From: Vicinamibacteraceae bacterium
Lineage (GTDB): Bacteria; Acidobacteriota; Thermoanaerobaculia; Multivoradales; Multivoraceae
Reading direction: 5' to 3'
Assembly (NCBI GenBank): GCA_012270995.1
Contig: JAAXHG010000091.1
Coordinates: 1 to 62,164, forward strand
Length of the DNA: 62,164 nucleotides
Shown here: positions 8,124 through 16,982 of the stretch, one piece after another
How the letters are laid out: each line of letters starts with the position of its first letter
Position numbering within the stretch: the first letter of the stretch is position 1
Translations under genes and position numbers: made by a program
The notes under the pieces: generated by a model
What the model was told of the DNA's origin: nothing
Databases searched by the model: none
What the model saw: only the letters and a program-made list of their open reading frames with translations

Positions 8124-9590
8124 GTGCTTCTTCCCGTGTACTACGCCGTTCTCGGCACGCTCGCACTCTTCGGACTTCACCGGCTGGTTCTGTTGCTGGT
8201 GCTGCGCGTGGTCCGGTCACCCGCCGAAACGGGGGGCCAAGCCGCAGCCGACGCTGAGGATCAAGCCCCGCCCCGGGTCACCGTCCAGTTGCCAATCTAC
8301 AACGAGCGTTACGTGGCTCCGCGGCTGGTCGCGGCCGTGCTCGACTTCGACTACCCCGCGGACCGGCTGGAGATCCAGATCCTCGACGACTCGACCGACG
8401 ACACGAGCGAGAGAGTCGTGGCCGTGGTCGAGGAGGCATCAGGGCAGGGGCGCCCCCTGCCAGCCGTGCGCCACCTCCGCCGGCGGGATCGCGAGGGCTT
8501 CAAGGCGGGGGCCCTGGCGGCCGGTCTGAGCGAGGCGCGCGGCGAGCTGATCGCCGTCTTCGACGCCGACTTCGTTCCCGGTCCCGACTTTCTCAGCCGT
8601 ACGGTGCCGGCCTTCGCCGATCCGACTCTCGGCATGGTCCAGGCGCGCTGGGACCACATGAACCGCGAGAACTCCCTGCTCACGCGCGCCCAGGCCGTAC
8701 TGCTCGATGGGCACTTCCTGGTCGAACAGGAGGCGCGCTTCCGTTCGGGCTGCTTCTTCAACTTCAACGGCACGGCGGGCGTCTGGAGGCGCCGGGCGAT
8801 CGAAGAGGCCGGCGGCTGGCAGTTCGACACGCTGACGGAGGATCTCGACCTCTCCTACCGCGCGCAGCTCGCCGGCTGGCGCTTTCTGCTGATGACGGAC
8901 CTCGCGGTGCCGGCTGATCTGCCGGGCCGCGTCAACGACTTCAAGAGTCAACAGTACCGCTGGGCTCGCGGAACCGCCCAGACCCTGCGCAAGCTGCTGC
9001 GGCCGATCCTCCGGAGCGCGGCGGGGATGCGGGTCAAGCTGGCGGCGACGGCGCACCTGACTTCGGGTTTCTGCTATCCGCTGCTCGTCCTGCTGGGGCT
9101 GCTGCTCCTGCCTGCCATCCTGCTGCGGCAGCAGTCTCCCCACCTGCTGCTGCTCATCGACGCGCCCCTGTTCCTGCTCGGCACGGCGGCGGCGGCGGGC
9201 TCCTACGCCGCCGGCCAACGGCGGGCCGGCCGGCCGGGTTCCCGGATGTGGCTGGAAGTGCCGCTCGCCATGTCCGTCGGCATCGGCCTGTCGCTACACA
9301 ACTCGGCCGCGGTGGTCACCGGTCTGTTCCGCCGTGGCGGCGTGTTCGCCCGCACGCCGAAGATTCCGGCCGGCGCGCGCAACCCGCCCGCGCAGTACCG
9401 CTCGAATGCCGTCTGGAGTCTCTGGGGCGAAGCCACGCTCGCGCTCTACTTCTGGGTCTGCATCGCGGCCGCCGGCTGGAGCGGCCGCTGGTGGTCCCTG
9501 CCCTTCCTGTACCTGTTCGCGCAGGGATACAGCCTGATGGTCCTTGGCGGCACCCTGCCAAGGTTCGGACATGGCAAGCGGTTGCCGTAA
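8124..9590 (+). CDS. Processive-type GT2 glycosyltransferase (CslA/BcsA-like)
   Basis: This gene encodes 488 aa from a GTG start. It has an N-terminal membrane helix, a cytoplasmic GT2 catalytic domain and a C-terminal cluster of membrane helices. All four canonical motifs are present: VQLPIYNE with LDDSTDDT (first Asp), FDADF (DxD), TLTEDLDLSYR (TED catalytic base) and QQYRWARG (QxxRW). The closest pattern is the CslA/glucomannan synthase and ceramide glucosyltransferase-like group. I infer synthesis of a beta-linked polysaccharide or glycolipid. Only 13 bases separate its start from the divergent GT-C gene, so the two promoters must overlap or lie within coding sequence. Confidence 0.85.
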   Translation: MLLPVYYAVLGTLALFGLHRLVLLLVLRVVRSPAETGGQAAADAEDQAPPRVTVQLPIYNERYVAPRLVAAVLDFDYPADRLEIQILDDSTDDTSERVVAVVEEASGQGRPLPAVRHLRRRDREGFKAGALAAGLSEARGELIAVFDADFVPGPDFLSRTVPAFADPTLGMVQARWDHMNRENSLLTRAQAVLLDGHFLVEQEARFRSGCFFNFNGTAGVWRRRAIEEAGGWQFDTLTEDLDLSYRAQLAGWRFLLMTDLAVPADLPGRVNDFKSQQYRWARGTAQTLRKLLRPILRSAAGMRVKLAATAHLTSGFCYPLLVLLGLLLLPAILLRQQSPHLLLLIDAPLFLLGTAAAAGSYAAGQRRAGRPGSRMWLEVPLAMSVGIGLSLHNSAAVVTGLFRRGGVFARTPKIPAGARNPPAQYRSNAVWSLWGEATLALYFWVCIAAAGWSGRWWSLPFLYLFAQGYSLMVLGGTLPRFGHGKRLP

Positions 9591-9625
9591 CGACGTGCGG
9601 AGGCATACTTCGTAACTTGCCGTCG

Positions 9626-10201
9626 ATGATCCGCCCCCTTGGAAGACGCACAGACCCCGCCGCCTCGAGGCAGGTGGACGTGGTCGTGCGGCCGGCGTCA
9701 CCGGCCGACGCCCCCTTTCTCCGGCGCTGGCGGTCCGAGCCGGCCGTGCGGCGCTTCCAACCGCTCCACAACGTCTCCGTGTCCCGGTTGAGAGCGGATC
9801 TGGCGTCGCAGCGGCCCCGGGACCTCTACCGAGGCCGCGGCGACCGCTACACCTGGCTGGTCGAGGCCGATGGTGAGCGTGCCGGTTGGATCACGCTCGC
9901 GATCGTGAACTGGGAGCACGGGTTGAGCGAACTGGGGTACGCCCTGGCGACACGCCAACAGGGCCGGGGCACGATGACCGCGGCCCTGGGCCAGTTGCTG
10001 CCCGAGCTGCTGCTCCGCACGCCGCTGGAACGTATCGAGGCGAGGTGCGCGGTCGACAACGAAGCCTCGCGGAAGGTCCTGGAGAAGCTGGGGTTCGTCC
10101 AGGAGGGGCTGCTCCGCTCATACTTCGTCCTCCAGGGTCGCCGTACCGACCACCACCTGTACGCCCTCCTGCGAGAGGATTACATTCCTGGTTACGGCTA
10201 G
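9626..10201 (+). CDS. GNAT family N-acetyltransferase (RimJ/RimL-like)
   Basis: This gene encodes 191 aa from the ATG at 9626. The fold is of the RimJ/RimL type: an early VVRPASPADAPFLRRW strand and helix, the LSELGYALATRQQGRGTMTAAL acetyl-CoA binding region (read in parts), and CAVDNEASRKVLEKLGFVQEGLLR followed by HHLYALLREDY. Such enzymes acetylate protein N-termini or small amines; the substrate cannot be read from sequence. The long upstream in-frame extension lies inside the GT2 gene and is not used. Confidence 0.8.
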   Translation: MIRPLGRRTDPAASRQVDVVVRPASPADAPFLRRWRSEPAVRRFQPLHNVSVSRLRADLASQRPRDLYRGRGDRYTWLVEADGERAGWITLAIVNWEHGLSELGYALATRQQGRGTMTAALGQLLPELLLRTPLERIEARCAVDNEASRKVLEKLGFVQEGLLRSYFVLQGRRTDHHLYALLREDYIPGYG

Positions 10202-10222
10202 CGCCTCGCGGCCTGCACGCGC

Positions 10223-10228
10223 TACAGT
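10223..10228 (+). promoter_or_regulatory. Candidate -10 box (GCTACAGT)
   Basis: TACAGT, preceded by GC, lies 36 bases before the ATG at 10265 in the short gap after the acetyltransferase. The same GCTANNNT octamer pattern recurs before other genes in this window. No good -35 is visible. Confidence 0.4.
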
Positions 10229-10264
10229 TGCCCACCCTGAATCGTCAGTTGGGTGGAGGTGCGG

Positions 10265-10771
10265 ATGGTGAGTGCTGGAACGGGGCAGGACGGGCGGCCG
10301 GGCACGGCCGACTCGGCGCTCGAGGACCTGGAAGCTGGAATCGCGTTGTTCTACGAGGCCCGGATCGCGGAGGCCAGAGCCAGGTTCGAAGACGTGGTCG
10401 CGGGCGGCGGAGAAAGCCGGTTCGTCGTTCGCGCGAATGACTTTCTGGCGGCGTGCGAGCGGGCCGAGCGGTCGGCGGACGGCGCCCCGGACGACCCCTT
10501 CCTCGAGGCCGTGATGGCCCGAAACGACGGCGAACTGGAGCGGGCGCTCAAGTTGTGCGAAGGCAAGGGGCGAGACCAGGATGACCGCTTCGTCTATCTG
10601 GCCGCCTGTGTTCGTGCGTTGATGGAAGACCAGGAGGTCGCCCTCGAGCTGTTGACGAAGGCCGTGGAACTCGATCCGAAGAACCGGGTTCGGGCCTTCC
10701 ACGACGGCGACTTCTCTTCAATGGACGAAGACGAGCGGTTCGTGAAGCTCGTCCATGACATGAGCGACTGA
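10265..10771 (+). CDS. TPR-like hypothetical protein
   Basis: This 168-aa, acidic, soluble protein is built of helical repeats: ALEDLEAGIALFYEARIAEARARFEDVV and LEAVMARNDGELERALKLCEG, ending with VALELLTKAVELDPKN (TPR-like; each read in parts). It has no signal peptide. The ATG at 10265 has a good Shine-Dalgarno region (GGTGGAGG); a GTG at 10253 is possible. Its stop is one base before the glmU start, so it is probably cotranscribed with glmU. Function unknown; TPR folds usually mediate protein contacts. Confidence 0.7.
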   Translation: MVSAGTGQDGRPGTADSALEDLEAGIALFYEARIAEARARFEDVVAGGGESRFVVRANDFLAACERAERSADGAPDDPFLEAVMARNDGELERALKLCEGKGRDQDDRFVYLAACVRALMEDQEVALELLTKAVELDPKNRVRAFHDGDFSSMDEDERFVKLVHDMSD

Positions 10772-10772
10772 C

Positions 10773-12140
10773 GTGGCGGACGAGGCCGGCGCGGCCGTTG
10801 TTCTCGCTGCCGGCGGCGGCGAGCGGCTGCGCTCCGAGCGGCCGAAGGTCCTGCACCCTGTTGGTGGTCGAGCCCTCGTGGCATGGGTAGTTGCCGCCGC
10901 GCGCGAGGTCGGTTGCTCGCCCATCCACGTGGTCGTGGGGCGCGGCGCGGAGGAGATCCGGTCGGTTCTCGAGGAGGAGGGGCTGGGCGGCCCTGACATT
11001 GTCTGGGTCAAGCAGCGGCAGCCGAAGGGCACGGGCCACGCGCTGCTCTCGGTCCGCGGGTCGCTGCGTGCCGGCGGAGCCGTTCTGGTGCTGTCCGGCG
11101 ACGCGCCCCTGGTGCGGCCGGCGACGCTACGGGCGCTCCTGGACGAGGCTCGCCGCGGCTGGGGCAGCCTCGCGGTGGCCGATCTGGCCGATCCCGGCAG
11201 CCTCGGCCGGGTGGTCCATGGAGACGGGCGTCTGGAGCGCATCGTGGAGGCGGCGGACGCCAGCGGCCGGGAGCTCGAGATTCGAACGGCCAACGCCGGG
11301 CACTACGCACTGCCCGCACCCGAGATCTTCGACTGGCTGGAGAGGCTCGACACCGGCAACAACCAGGGCGAGCTCTACCTGACCGATGCGGTTTCCGCGG
11401 CGGCGCGCGAGAACCCGGTGGCCTGCGTCGAGGTGGAGGACGCCTCCGAAGTGCTCGGCGTCAACTCGCGGGCCGAACTTGCCGCCGTCCAGCGCGTTCT
11501 CTACCGGCGCAAGGTAGAAGCCCTGCTCGAAGCCGGGGTCACGGTCCTCGATCCCGAGAGCGTGTGGGTGGATGCCGGCGTGACCGTCGGGCAAGACTCG
11601 GTGCTCCACCCGGGCGTCACCCTGCTGGGTGCCAGCCGGGTGGGGCGTGGTTGCACCGTCCACACGGGTGTCTGGCTCCGCGACGCCGTTCTCGCCGACG
11701 AGGTGGACGTACTGCCCTATTCCGTCCTGGACGGTGCCCGCGTCGCCTCGCGCTGCAGCGTCGGCCCCTTCGCCCGCCTCCGGCCGGAAGCGATCCTCGG
11801 CGAGGGCGCGCGGGTCGGCAACTTCGTGGAGGTCAAGAAATCGACGCTCGGACCGGGCGTGAAGGCATCCCATCTCGCCTACCTGGGCGATACGTCGGTG
11901 GGGGCGGGCGCCAACATCGGCGCCGGGGTCATCACCTGCAACTACGACGGCAAGACGAAGAACCGTACGGTGATCGGCGAAGGAGCGTTCGTCGGCAGCG
12001 ACACGATCCTGATCGCACCCGTCGAGGTCGGCGCCGGAGGCTACACCGGCGCCGGTTCGGTGATCACCCGGGATGTGCCGGAGGAGGCCCTTGCCGTCGG
12101 CCGCGCGCGCCAGAAGAACATCAAGCGCCGGCCGCGATGA
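10773..12140 (+). CDS. glmU: Bifunctional UDP-GlcNAc pyrophosphorylase / GlcN-1-P acetyltransferase
   Basis: This gene encodes 455 aa from a GTG one base after the preceding stop. The N-terminal nucleotidyltransferase starts VVLAAGGGERLRSERPKVLHP, followed by KQRQPKGTGHAL. The C-terminal half is a left-handed beta-helix of hexapeptide repeats. It holds the acetyltransferase residues: FVEVKKSTLG, KASHLAYLGD (His near residue 367) and ANIGAGVITCNYDGKTK. GlmU makes UDP-GlcNAc for peptidoglycan and LPS. Length equals the family norm of about 455 aa. pcrA follows after 29 bases. Confidence 0.96.
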   Translation: MADEAGAAVVLAAGGGERLRSERPKVLHPVGGRALVAWVVAAAREVGCSPIHVVVGRGAEEIRSVLEEEGLGGPDIVWVKQRQPKGTGHALLSVRGSLRAGGAVLVLSGDAPLVRPATLRALLDEARRGWGSLAVADLADPGSLGRVVHGDGRLERIVEAADASGRELEIRTANAGHYALPAPEIFDWLERLDTGNNQGELYLTDAVSAAARENPVACVEVEDASEVLGVNSRAELAAVQRVLYRRKVEALLEAGVTVLDPESVWVDAGVTVGQDSVLHPGVTLLGASRVGRGCTVHTGVWLRDAVLADEVDVLPYSVLDGARVASRCSVGPFARLRPEAILGEGARVGNFVEVKKSTLGPGVKASHLAYLGDTSVGAGANIGAGVITCNYDGKTKNRTVIGEGAFVGSDTILIAPVEVGAGGYTGAGSVITRDVPEEALAVGRARQKNIKRRPR

Positions 12141-12169
12141 CCCACGTTGGCGCCAGGAGCTGAATCGAC

Positions 12170-14524
12170 ATGGCAACCCGCGACGGTGGCTGCGTCGAGC
12201 AGGTGGACTTCCGTTCCCGGCTGAACGCGGACCAACTGGCGGCGGTCACCCACGACGGCGGGCCGCAGCTCGTGATCGCCGGCGCCGGGTCGGGAAAGAC
12301 ACGCGTCATCACCTACCGGATCGCCTGGCTGATCGTCGAGCGGGAAGTCGAGCCCTGGCGGATCGCGGCGGTGACCTTCACCAACAAGGCCGCGGACGAG
12401 ATGCGCGAGCGCGCCCTCGACCTGATCGGCGGCAACGCGAGTGTCTTCGTCGGCACCTTCCACCGGTTCTGCGTACGTCTGCTGCGCCGCTACGGGGACC
12501 GCGTCGGGCTCCAGTCCGACTTCGCGATCGTGGACGCTCCCGACCAGTTACGGCTGATCAAGGCGGCTCTTCAGGCCGAAGACCTGGACGAGCAGACGTT
12601 TCAGCCTCGCGCGGTCCAGGGCCGGATCAGCGCGGCCAAGAACCGGTTGCTCACTCCCGCCGCGTTCGAGCGCGAGGCCGAGGACTTCTTCGACCGCCAT
12701 GTCGCGGCCGTCTACCGCCGCTACCAGGCCGAGCTGCGCCGGGCGGGCGGCGTCGACTTCGACGATCTGATCGCGCTCGCGGTGCGGGTGCTGCGCGAGG
12801 AGGAAGACGTCGGAGCGCGCGTCCGGGGACGCTTTCGCCACCTGCTCGTCGACGAGTTCCAGGATACGAATGCGGCCCAGCTCGAGTTGATCCGGCGCCT
12901 GGTTCTTCACCCCGACGGCACGGTCTCAGGGTTGACCGCGGTCGGCGACGAGGACCAGAGCATCTACGGCTGGCGGGGCGCCGAGATCGACAACCTGCTG
13001 CGCTTCGAGCGCTACTTCCCGGGCGCCCAGGTCCGAAAGCTGGAGCGGAACTACCGCTCGACGCAGAACATCCTGGACGCCTCGGGCGCCGTCATTGCCC
13101 GCAACCGGGAGCGCCGCGGCAAGACGCTGTGGACGGACAGGGGCGCCGGCGATCCGCTGCAGCTCTTCTTCGCCGCCGACCACGAGCACGAGGCGCGTTG
13201 GGTGGTCCGGCAGGTCGGGGCGCTTCGCGCCGACGGCTACGAGTTCGGCGACATGGCGGTTCTGGTGCGAACCAACGCCCAGACCCGGGCGATCGAGGAC
13301 CAGATGCTTCGCAGCGAGGTTCCTTACTGCCTGGTCGCCGGCATCCGCTTCTACGAGCGCGCCGAGGTCAAGGATTTGGCGGCGTACCTTCGGGTGATCA
13401 ACAATCCGCGGGACAACCTGTCCCTGCGCCGGATCCTGAACCAGCCGCGGCGGGGCATCGGCCGCAGGACCGAGGAAATCCTGCTAGCCCGCGCGGCGAA
13501 GATGGGCCATTCCCTGTGGGACGCGATCCGGCTCGATCCGCCCCAGGAGCTGCCGGCACGGAACCGGCGCGCGGTCGACGACTTCCGGGGCCTGATCGAG
13601 GCGCTGCGGAAGGAGGCCGAGCGCCAGCCGCTCGCCGAGCTCGTGCGGGGGACGATCGTCGCGGCCGGGTTCGAGAACCTGTACGGCAAGGGCGACGAAG
13701 AGGGGCGGGAGCGGCTGGACAACCTCGGCGAGCTCGTTTCGTCGGCTCGGGACTTCCAGACCCTGCACGGCTACAGCGACCTTCCCGCGCGAATCCCGAC
13801 CGCGGCGGTTCCGACCCTCGACGATCCGCTGGGCCCGGGCGCCGGCGAGGCCGACGTGGAGCCGCCCACCAGTCCGCTCGTGAACTTCCTGGACTACGTC
13901 TCCCTGGTCAGCGACACGGACGGGCTGAACGCGGAACTCGGCGTCGCGGTCATGACCCTCCACAGCGCCAAGGGCCTGGAGTACGAGGCCGTCTTCGTGA
14001 CCGGGCTCGAGGACGGTCTGCTGCCCCACTTCCACGCCGGGGGCGGCGCGCGGGACATCGAGGAGGAGAGACGGCTCTTCTACGTCGGCATGACCCGCGC
14101 CGAACGACGCCTGTTCCTGAGCGGCTGCCGCCGCCGGATGGTCGCCGGCACGTTCCAGGATCAGCAACCCTCACCCTTCCTCATCGACGTGCCGGAAGAA
14201 CTCATGGAAACCGCCCAGAGTCCGGAGATCTACGCCGGACCGCGCACCGCCGGCGTCCGCAGCTTCTTCGGCGCGGATCGCACGGCCGGCGGCCGGTACC
14301 GGCCGCCGGCGCCCCCGAGTGGAAGGCGGCCGGGGGCGGGCGGTCCCTTCACGCCGGCAGCGGGCGGCTTGCGGCCGGGCGCCTATGTTCGTCACGCCAC
14401 GCTGGGAAAGGGGGTCGTTCTACATCTCGACGGCCAGGGCGACAACGCCAAGCTGACGGTCTTCTTCGACAAGGCCGGCAAGCGGAAGCTGGTCCGCCGC
14501 TATGCCCCTCTGGAGGTTCTGTGA
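12170..14524 (+). CDS. pcrA: PcrA/UvrD-type SF1A DNA helicase
   Basis: This gene encodes 784 aa with all SF1 motifs: the Q-motif LNADQLAAV, Walker A GAGSGKT at residues 38-44, FTNKAADEMRER (Ia), DEFQDTN near residue 227 (II), GDEDQSIYGWRGAE (III), VMTLHSAKGLEYEAVF (V) and FYVGMTRAERRLFLSG (VI). The C-terminus carries the small Tudor-like domain of PcrA/UvrD (GAYVRHATLGKGVVL to the end). It is a 3'-5' helicase for nucleotide-excision and mismatch repair and for clearing RNA polymerase. An AGGAG lies 12 bases before the ATG. Confidence 0.95.
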   Translation: MATRDGGCVEQVDFRSRLNADQLAAVTHDGGPQLVIAGAGSGKTRVITYRIAWLIVEREVEPWRIAAVTFTNKAADEMRERALDLIGGNASVFVGTFHRFCVRLLRRYGDRVGLQSDFAIVDAPDQLRLIKAALQAEDLDEQTFQPRAVQGRISAAKNRLLTPAAFEREAEDFFDRHVAAVYRRYQAELRRAGGVDFDDLIALAVRVLREEEDVGARVRGRFRHLLVDEFQDTNAAQLELIRRLVLHPDGTVSGLTAVGDEDQSIYGWRGAEIDNLLRFERYFPGAQVRKLERNYRSTQNILDASGAVIARNRERRGKTLWTDRGAGDPLQLFFAADHEHEARWVVRQVGALRADGYEFGDMAVLVRTNAQTRAIEDQMLRSEVPYCLVAGIRFYERAEVKDLAAYLRVINNPRDNLSLRRILNQPRRGIGRRTEEILLARAAKMGHSLWDAIRLDPPQELPARNRRAVDDFRGLIEALRKEAERQPLAELVRGTIVAAGFENLYGKGDEEGRERLDNLGELVSSARDFQTLHGYSDLPARIPTAAVPTLDDPLGPGAGEADVEPPTSPLVNFLDYVSLVSDTDGLNAELGVAVMTLHSAKGLEYEAVFVTGLEDGLLPHFHAGGGARDIEEERRLFYVGMTRAERRLFLSGCRRRMVAGTFQDQQPSPFLIDVPEELMETAQSPEIYAGPRTAGVRSFFGADRTAGGRYRPPAPPSGRRPGAGGPFTPAAGGLRPGAYVRHATLGKGVVLHLDGQGDNAKLTVFFDKAGKRKLVRRYAPLEVL

Positions 14525-14539
14525 GCATCGGCGTGCTGC

Positions 14540-14545
14540 TACACT
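14540..14545 (+). promoter_or_regulatory. Candidate -10 box of the tRNA cluster (GCTACACT)
   Basis: TACACT lies 15 bases before the mature 5' end of tRNA-Pro, in the 36-base gap after the helicase gene. This spacing would give a short 5' leader. It is one of several GCTACANT-type boxes in the window. Confidence 0.5.
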
Positions 14546-14560
14546 CCGGCGCCTGCCTGT

Positions 14561-14634
14561 CGGGGCGTGGCGCAGTCTGGTAGCGCACCTGCCTTGGGCG
14601 CAGGGGGTCCTCAGTTCAAATCTGGGCGCCCCGA
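14561..14634 (+). tRNA. tRNA-Pro (UGG)
   Basis: The 7-bp acceptor stem CGGGGCG pairs with CGCCCCG. The D-arm is GCGCAGTCTGGTAGCGC, and the anticodon loop CTTGGGC carries TGG. The T-arm contains TTCAAAT and the discriminator is A. The 3' CCA is not encoded. It is the first gene of a four-tRNA cluster. Confidence 0.95.
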
Positions 14635-14677
14635 TATCGCTCGCATGCCCAGGCCTCGGCTACCCTGTCGCTTTCGC

Positions 14678-14754
14678 CTGCCTGTAGCTCAGCTGGATAG
14701 AGCGGCGGCCTTCTAAGCCGCGGGTCGGGGGTTCGAGTCCCTCCAGGCAGGCCA
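14678..14754 (+). tRNA. tRNA-Arg (UCU)
   Basis: Acceptor CTGCCTG pairs with CAGGCAG. The anticodon loop CTTCTAA carries TCT. The T-loop is TTCGAGT, the discriminator is G and the 3' CCA is encoded. D-arm GCTCAGCTGGATAGAGC is standard. Confidence 0.95.
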
Positions 14755-14784
14755 ATCATCTTGGAGTGCTTGGTCGGAATGTCT

Positions 14785-14861
14785 GGTGGGTGTAGCTCAA
14801 CCGGTAGAGCGCTTGATTGTGGTTCAAGTGGTTGGGGGTTCAAGTCCCCTCACCCACCCCA
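14785..14861 (+). tRNA. tRNA-His (GUG)
   Basis: Acceptor GTGGGTG pairs with CACCCAC. The extra 5' G at 14785 stands opposite discriminator C, the tRNA-His identity pair. The anticodon loop TTGTGGT carries GTG. The 3' CCA is encoded. Confidence 0.95.
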
Positions 14862-14891
14862 TCTTCCTTCTCTCGGCATCCTCCCGTTCGC

Positions 14892-14968
14892 GCGCCCGTA
14901 GCTCAGCTGGATAGAGCGACGGCCTCCGGAGCCGTAGGTCAGGGGTTCGAATCCCTTCGGGCGCACCA
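14892..14968 (+). tRNA. tRNA-Arg (CCG)
   Basis: Acceptor GCGCCCG pairs with CGGGCGC. The anticodon loop CTCCGGA carries CCG. The T-loop is TTCGAAT, the discriminator is A and the CCA is encoded. It ends 31 bases before the stop of the convergent glycosyltransferase gene. Confidence 0.95.
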
Positions 14969-14999
14969 CATTCCCGCCGTTCAGATGGGAGCGGCGGCG

Positions 15000-16085
15000 C
15001 TACCGTGCGTCGAGTCTCGCCAGGCACTCCTCGACGACAGGGTCGGGATCCAGCAGCTCCATGCACGCGAAGTCGCCGCGGCTGCAGGTGCGGCGCCAGC
15101 ACGGCTGGCACTCGAGTCGCTGGTCGAGTTGCACGGAAGCCGATCGCGGTCCGTAGGGCCCGTTGCGCGCGGGATCGGTCGGTCCGAACACGGACACGCA
15201 CGGGACGTCGAGCGCCGCCGCCAGGTGGGCCGGGCCGGAATCGCAGCCCAGGAACAGAGCCGCGCGCCTGAGCAGCGTCGCCAGTTCGCGCAGATCGGTC
15301 GGCGGGGCGAGCAGGACAGGTTGTCCTTTCCCGGCGCTCGCAACGATCTTCTCAGCCGCCGACCGTTCCTCCTCACCGGCCCACACGACGACCACCGGCA
15401 AGGCCCGCTCACGGCCCAGGCGCCGCACCGCGCCGGCGAAGTGCATCGCAGGCCAGAGCTTCGTGCGCCAGATCGTTCCGGGCGAGACGACGGCGTAGCC
15501 GCCATCGACCAGGCCGTGTCGCTTGAGGAAGTCGAGGGCCTCGGGTTCGGCATAGCCGGGCAGCCGCCACTCCGCGAGCGGGTGTTCCCTGCCTGCCAGT
15601 CCTGAGGCGCAAAGCAGCGCCAGATTGCGGTCGATGACATGGGTCACCGCCGGATCGACGGCGAAACGCCGGTTCAGGAACAGGGAGTTCAGTTCACGGC
15701 TGCCCATCGCCGGCCCACCGCGGAAACCGATCCGGCGCCGGGCGCCGCTCCACCAGGCCACCAGGCCGCTCTTGGTGAGGCCCTGGACATCGATCGCGGC
15801 GTCGTAGCGGCAGTTCCTGAGTTCGCGGCGGAAGCGCCTGAACGCTCCTAACTGAGCCGTCAGGCCGCTGGCGCGTCGAGGGTAGACATGGAAGCGGTCG
15901 ACGCCGGGGCTGCCCCGCAGGAGGTCCGCGGCGGGCTCCTGGATCGCCCAGCCGATGAACGCATCCGGGTGCGCCCGGCGAAGCGCCGAGGCCACCGGCG
16001 CCGCGTGCAGACAGTCGCCTATTGCCGAAAGGCGCACCAGCAGGACGCGAAGGGGTCGGTTCGGTGTCGTTTCGTCGGTCGTCAT
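15000..16085 (-). CDS. GT9 heptosyltransferase (WaaC-like)
   Basis: This gene encodes about 361 aa from the ATG at 16085. The GT9 fold is visible: N-terminal VLLVRLSAIGDCLHAAPVAS, DAAIDVQGLTKSGLVA, VVSPGTIWRTKLWP, the GCDSGPAHLAAALDVPCVSVFGPTDP donor-site block (read in parts), and a final Cys-rich CQPCWRR segment. The pattern is closest to LPS heptosyltransferase I (WaaC), which adds heptose to Kdo in the inner core on the cytoplasmic face. The acceptor is inferred from family only. Upstream in-frame ATGs exist, but they run into the divergent gene's promoter. Confidence 0.85.
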   Translation of the reverse strand: MTTDETTPNRPLRVLLVRLSAIGDCLHAAPVASALRRAHPDAFIGWAIQEPAADLLRGSPGVDRFHVYPRRASGLTAQLGAFRRFRRELRNCRYDAAIDVQGLTKSGLVAWWSGARRRIGFRGGPAMGSRELNSLFLNRRFAVDPAVTHVIDRNLALLCASGLAGREHPLAEWRLPGYAEPEALDFLKRHGLVDGGYAVVSPGTIWRTKLWPAMHFAGAVRRLGRERALPVVVVWAGEEERSAAEKIVASAGKGQPVLLAPPTDLRELATLLRRAALFLGCDSGPAHLAAALDVPCVSVFGPTDPARNGPYGPRSASVQLDQRLECQPCWRRTCSRGDFACMELLDPDPVVEECLARLDAR

Positions 16086-16154
16086 CGGTGACGGCTCCGT
16101 GGCCGACCTGAGCATACGGCTCGCCATCTGCCGCCGCTTGGCATACTTCGACCG

Positions 16155-16409
16155 ATGCACGACGAACCGGAAGCCGATTCGCCGCTGGTTCGCCCGCCGG
16201 TGTTCGACCGGATCGGCTTCCGGTTGCTCGTGACGGCGATCCTCGCGGGTGTGCTCACGGTGCCGATCGTCATGCTCTGGCGAGACTTCAGTTGGTTGAT
16301 GGCGCTATCCAGCGCCGCCGGCATCGCCCTCCTGATCTTCTTCAACGGCCGCGCCGTGCGGGTTGTGAACTTCGAGTGGCGCCGGCCGCCCTTCGAACGC
16401 GAGGAGTAG
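16155..16409 (+). CDS. Small two-helix membrane protein, unknown
   Basis: This 84-aa protein has a short acidic N-terminus and two closely spaced transmembrane helices (about residues 24-43 and 49-66). A basic and acidic tail (FEWRRPPFEREE) follows. I do not recognise a family. It diverges from the GT9 gene, with about 70 bases between the starts, and precedes a NUDIX gene by 15 bases, so the two are probably cotranscribed. A GCATACTT sequence about 15 bases upstream may be part of its promoter. Confidence 0.6.
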   Translation: MHDEPEADSPLVRPPVFDRIGFRLLVTAILAGVLTVPIVMLWRDFSWLMALSSAAGIALLIFFNGRAVRVVNFEWRRPPFEREE

Positions 16410-16424
16410 GAGGGCTTCAGGGAA

Positions 16425-16982
16425 GTGAAGAGGGTCCGTCCCTGGCGCGTCGAGGCCGACCGCTCCGTCTTCGACCACCCGCTGCTCAACGTCGAGATGC
16501 AGGAACTCCGCGCCGGCGCCGACCGGCGCGAGGCGTTGGTCCTGCGGTCGGCGGACTGGGTCAACGTGATCCCCCTGATCGAGTCCGGGGAGCAGGCGCC
16601 GGCGGTCGTGTTCATCCGCCAGTGGCGCTTCGGGCGCGCGGAGGTGTCGCTGGAGATTCCCGGCGGTATCGTCGAAGCGGGCGAAGACGCGGGCGTTGCG
16701 GCGGGACGGGAGCTGCACGAAGAGACCGGGTACCTGGCCGGCAGGATCGAGCGCCTGGGCGTCGTCGAGCCCAATCCGGCCATCTTCGACAACGTGTGCT
16801 CGTTGTGGCTGGCCCGCGATCTGGTCCCCACGGGCGACCCGATCGGCGATGGCAGCGAGGAGCTCGAGGTCGTGCTGGTGCCGCTGTGCGAGGTCCCGGA
16901 TCGGATCGCGCGCGGTGAGATCCGTCACTCGCTCGTCGTCACCGCCTTCTACTTCTTCGCCCAGCGCTACGGTTTCTCTTGA
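16425..16982 (+). CDS. NUDIX hydrolase (ADP-ribose pyrophosphatase-like)
   Basis: This gene encodes 185 aa from a GTG start. It contains a complete Nudix box, GGIVEAGEDAGVAAGRELHEETGY (read in two parts), preceded by the FIRQWRFGRAEVSLEIPGG strand typical of ADP-ribose/ADP-sugar pyrophosphatases (NudF group). It would hydrolyse a nucleoside diphosphate linked to a sugar. Its stop forms a TTGA overlap with the downstream HAD gene. Confidence 0.88.
   Translation: MKRVRPWRVEADRSVFDHPLLNVEMQELRAGADRREALVLRSADWVNVIPLIESGEQAPAVVFIRQWRFGRAEVSLEIPGGIVEAGEDAGVAAGRELHEETGYLAGRIERLGVVEPNPAIFDNVCSLWLARDLVPTGDPIGDGSEELEVVLVPLCEVPDRIARGEIRHSLVVTAFYFFAQRYGFS

Noticed and set aside
12073..14583. 836-aa frame overlapping pcrA
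   Set aside because: Arg/Gly/Pro-rich out-of-frame reading of the helicase; no motif.
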